Position numbers and translations under genes: made by a program. Positions 62,401-64,000 of a DNA stretch of 64,000 nt are shown here, piece after piece. Each line of letters opens with the position of its first letter. Positions within the stretch are counted from its first letter, which is position 1. The DNA is from Candidatus Angelobacter sp. Gp1-AA117 (GTDB lineage: Bacteria > Acidobacteriota > Terriglobia > Terriglobales > Acidobacteriaceae). The stretch covers positions 62,001-126,000 of the forward strand of contig QHVI01000014.1 of the NCBI GenBank assembly GCA_003223515.1. Reading direction: 5' to 3'. The notes beneath the pieces were generated by a model that was not told the origin of the DNA, searched no databases, and saw only the letters and a program-made list of their open reading frames with translations.

Positions 62401-64000
62401 GGAAGGCCGGATGAAATGACGTTCCCCGGCACATGGCTGAATATCTCTCCAGCACTTCCTGAAGGACAAGCGCCATGCTCCAGCCATCAAGAAGGAGATG
62501 ATGGGAAGTCCAGATGAACTCAAAGCGTCCCGGGCCAAGTTGAACCAGCGTGAAGCGCATGAGCAGGGGGCTACCCAAATCGAATCCCTGCTGCACATCA
62601 GCACGGCTCAATTCTTCGAGGCGTTGTTGCTGACCGGCGAACGAGGGCCTCCAATCGTGAATGATGAATGGCGCGCTGGCAGATGCATGGACGATCTGCA
62701 GCGGCTCCTCGAATCCTTCCCAGACAAAACCAGTGCGCAGGGCAGGATGATAGTTAATGGTCTGCTGCCAGGCCTGCTGAAAAATTTCGCCACTGACCCT
62801 GCCCCATAAAGTGCAGCTTATTTGCTCAACGTATGTGCCTGACCTGGAGCCATCGTAGAGCGTATGGAAGAGCAGGCCCTGCTGGACTGGCGAGAGAGGG
62901 TAAACATCAGAAATCCAATGGTTGCTGACCAGCAGATCAATCGTGTGCTGGTCCAGGCGTGCCAGCGGAAAATCTGATGGAGTGAAGCCACCTGCGCCGG
63001 GAGCAGCGCAGTGCTGGATGATCTCCGCCACTTCTGCGACGAAATGATTGGCCAGTAGTTCTATGGTTGTCCGGCGGTGTATCTCCTGGCTGTAAATCCA
63101 CTGTACCTGCAGACGGCCCTGGTGGACCCTGGCTTCTACTTCCAGCAGGTGACTGCGCTGATTGTTTGCTCCCCGGCTGCTTTCCTCCAGCGGCCTTGCT
63201 GACCTGAATAATCCCTGTTGCGACAAGACTGCATCGAGCTGTCCCAGGTAGTTGAAGCTGATCTCCGCGCCCGCTTGCCGCTGCAATTGGCGGGTGCTCT
63301 CCGCATCTTTATTTATATAGCGCAGAACCCCGTATCCGATGCCCTGCCCCGGAACCTGCCGCAACTGCTCCTTGATCCTCTTGAGTCTTTGGCCAATGTC
63401 ATCGCTTTTTCCTGCAGCCAGCCTCACCGGATAAACAACGGTGAACCAGCCAATGGTGCGCGAGAGATCTATACCCGGTATTACCGATTCGCGGCCATGG
63501 CCTTCCAGGTCAATCAGTAATCTGTGTTTCCCTGACCATCTCTGCCACGCGCCCATCATGGCGGCCAGCAGCACGTCATTGATTTGAGTGTGGTAGATAC
63601 CCGGCACATCTTGCAGCAGTTGCCGCGTCTGCTGCTCATCTAATTCGACCTTCACGCAGCCCCGGTCTGCTTCACGGTTGCTGCCTCTGCCGGTATCTCT
63701 TGGCATGTCATCGAAGGTTTGCCGTTCGTCTCCGAGCCAGTACTCCAGTTCTCTTTCGTATCTCCGGGTTTCTGCTGTATCGATCAGCTCCTCCGCCCAC
63801 TTCTGATAGGAAGTAGTTTTGGCAGAGAGTCTAATTTCCTTCCCCTCGCGTAGCTGCCGGTATGCAGTCTCCAGATCTTCAAGCAGAATGCGCCATGACA
63901 CACCATCTACTGCCAGATGATGAACCACCACGGCGAGCAAGTTTGGTTTTATATAGGCAACGCGCAGCAACGGTCCATGCTCCAGATCAAGAGCCTTCTG
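56474..64000 (-). CDS. ORF-A: nonribosomal peptide synthetase, 5'-partial at the right edge (...E-C(DCL)-A(Val-like)-PCP-C-A(Gln)-PCP)
   Basis: Reading frame is open to the window edge (QKALDLEHGPLLRVAY...), so the listed Met at 63970 is not the true start. E domain: HHLAVDGVSWRILL, EGHGRE, IGWFTVVYPVRL. DCL-like C: YPLSPVQQGLLFH, SHHLLLDGWS. A codes DLLWLGGTF and DAWQFGLID (Gln). PCPs [10 protein letters not shown] and NFFDLGGHSL. Confidence 0.95.
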   Translation of the reverse strand, partial: QKALDLEHGPLLRVAYIKPNLLAVVVHHLAVDGVSWRILLEDLETAYRQLREGKEIRLSAKTTSYQKWAEELIDTAETRRYERELEYWLGDERQTFDDMPRDTGRGSNREADRGCVKVELDEQQTRQLLQDVPGIYHTQINDVLLAAMMGAWQRWSGKHRLLIDLEGHGRESVIPGIDLSRTIGWFTVVYPVRLAAGKSDDIGQRLKRIKEQLRQVPGQGIGYGVLRYINKDAESTRQLQRQAGAEISFNYLGQLDAVLSQQGLFRSARPLEESSRGANNQRSHLLEVEARVHQGRLQVQWIYSQEIHRRTTIELLANHFVAEVAEIIQHCAAPGAGGFTPSDFPLARLDQHTIDLLVSNHWISDVYPLSPVQQGLLFHTLYDGSRSGTYVEQISCTLWGRVSGEIFQQAWQQTINYHPALRTGFVWEGFEEPLQIVHASASAPFIIHDWRPSFAGQQQRLEELSRADVQQGFDLGSPLLMRFTLVQLGPGRFEFIWTSHHLLLDGWSMALVLQEVLERYSAMCRGTSFHPAFHPPYRDYIAWIRKQDLAKAEAYWRTLLQNFSTATPLPSESTAQSGPVDGNPEQQLTVSSESTARLQTFAQQHQVTLNVLIQAAWAFLLRHYSGEEDLLFGVTVSGRPVELAGVERMVGVFINTLPVRASVASNATVISVLKELQEQQLRLDEYAYTPLSRIQEWSEISPGLPLFETLVVFENYPVDASLREAKGELRFSNIRSRASTNYPLTFIVKPGEELALQLAYDSGRLDSHAITRLLTHLNNLLANMATDSTQRVSDLQMLSEAERQQLLVEWNHTATDYPRDITIQQLFEEQVARAPQAVAVVFKDRKLSYEALNAQANQVAHHLVRCGVLPEARVGVCMERSLETIIALLGILKAGGVYVALEPTLPEQRLQVMLAESRLTVIATQQNLRERLSQNPQTQIISLDLDEEWESIAAESRENPRVTTSGEHLAYVSYTSGSTGKPKGVSVPHRGVVRLVKNNDYARLETDEVILQFAPLAFDLSTLEIWGSLLNGGRLVIMPPGPRSAEEIVHTLVEYRVTTLWLTAGLFHLMVDEQLEKLAQVRQLLAGGDVLSVNHVSRYLEAMRPDGVLINGYGPTENTTFTCCQRLRKGNTVEETVPIGRPIRNTQVFVLNQDMQPVPVGAAGELYIAGAGLARGYEGDAALTSEKFVPHPYGQAGERLYRSGDQVRYRADGTLEFIGRKDRQVKVRGYRVEPAEIEFALRQHLSVRDVVVAVQETADREKSLIAYVVVEANEDPAIPDLRSYLKTRVPDYMSPAAFVFLEKLPLTPNGKVDYKALPKPEISETPGGLVLPRTPVEQGIAGIWKQVFGREKLSIHDNFFALGGHSLLALQIVSRVRTVMGVALPLRSVFEGPTIADQARAVEKLLSSGQVVALDPICPAARPHDLPLSFSQQRLWFLHQLEPASDFYNVPVAFRVRGPLNAGILGDCFNEIVRRHEVLRTTFPIRQGVPVQQIHEAACQPLTVVDLAHLPLNDAEPTGGELLSREAQQPFDLSCGPLLRLHVVRFAEDDHALLLIMHHIIIDGWSLGVFMQELRLLYEAFLNRRSSPLPPLPMQYADYALWQREWLCEERLQPELSWWRQQLSDLSPAELPTDFPPPKVQTFRGARRSILIPTQLLESVAELAHKENSTVFMLLLAVLKVLMFRYTNQADLTVGTPVAGRSRQELESLIGFFVNTLVLRTTVTGQPAFREFLHQVREASLGAYAHQDLPFEKLVEELPSQMERGRTPFFQVMFALEDTLIQEVVLPGLEISPLELETQSAQFDLTLAIRESPDGLHVSFRYNTDLFETATIERMMRHFQQLLREILVHPVQPISEIPLLSDEERRQILLDWNQTKRDYTAEKTVLELLEQQAKETPENLAVMFEGRKLNYRELHQRANQLAHFLKARGVGPEVAVGVCVERSELLVIALLGIMKAGAAYVPLDSTLPSNRLATIVQDSQSRLILAQEFLRTRLPESAEIECIDQISWSAAVGASSSIQSSVTEDNAAYILYTSGSTGVPKGVVITHRGLHNHMIWMHQQFPLGSDDRVLQKTAFGFDASVWEFWAPLMAGAALLMARPGGQQDPEYLAQCVQECGITVLQLTPMQLRMLLEQPLISHCQTLKRVFCGGEALSQELVNHFYQRLPWVELYNLYGPTEATIDATFNECVASSPIATAFLGRPIVNTQVYVLDQWGELAPPGVPGELFIGGAGLARGYVGQSALTAQRFLPDPFSHMPGARLYRTGDLVRWRADGNLEYLGRLDRQIKLRGYRIELGEIEAVLAQHPEILQAIAALKDNGAGEKRLTAYVVSHQSTDAIREYLKSKLPEYMIPSIVLIDQIPFTVNGKIDYNALPAALPDASFAAHSYVVPRNAIEEQIAQACCDLLRIQRIGIHDNFFDLGGHSLLAMRLLTWIRETFQAEAVPLRGFFETPTVAGLAALTVQYEPRPGQTEKIAKFLQQLNAMSPEEVMTLRNKTMATEAAQNAVSKS

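Noticed and set aside
1-64000. tRNA, rRNA or transposase genes
   Set aside because: No characteristic cloverleaf or rRNA sequence and no DDE/recombinase motifs were noticed by eye; a tool search was not possible.

Overview
The window is almost entirely one very large modular NRPS / NRPS-PKS biosynthetic gene cluster, truncated at both edges. On the minus strand, in transcription order from right to left, I read: ORF-A (partial at the right edge; E-C-A-PCP-C-A-PCP), a class V PLP enzyme, ORF-B (three NRPS modules, one with an atypical condensation domain), ORF-C (C-A-PCP), a heme-oxygenase-like putative metal oxygenase, a flavin-dependent halogenase, ORF-D (three modules), a KS-AT-ACP PKS module, ORF-E (four modules with one E domain), and ORF-F (partial at the left edge; missing from the supplied ORF track because it has no stop in the window). 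A plus-strand island at about 31.2-39.5 kb holds a PanP-like aspartate decarboxylase, a C-A-PCP-TE protein, a stand-alone A-PCP didomain and csaA. In total there are 16 A domains (14 minus, 2 plus) and one malonyl-type PKS extension. Hand-read Stachelhaus codes give confident or near-confident Val, Gln, Thr, Ala, Gly and Val, and two A domains have the shifted-Asp, beta-alanine-like code. Those two sit in the same cluster as a PanP-like aspartate-1-decarboxylase, which suggests dedicated beta-alanine supply. The halogenase, oxygenase and free-standing A-PCP suggest a chlorinated and/or oxidised building block. Intergenic GCAGAGGACGCAGAGG-type and hairpin-rich short repeats would fit an Acidobacteriota-like host, but that is inference only. 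No rRNA, tRNA, CRISPR array or transposase was seen.
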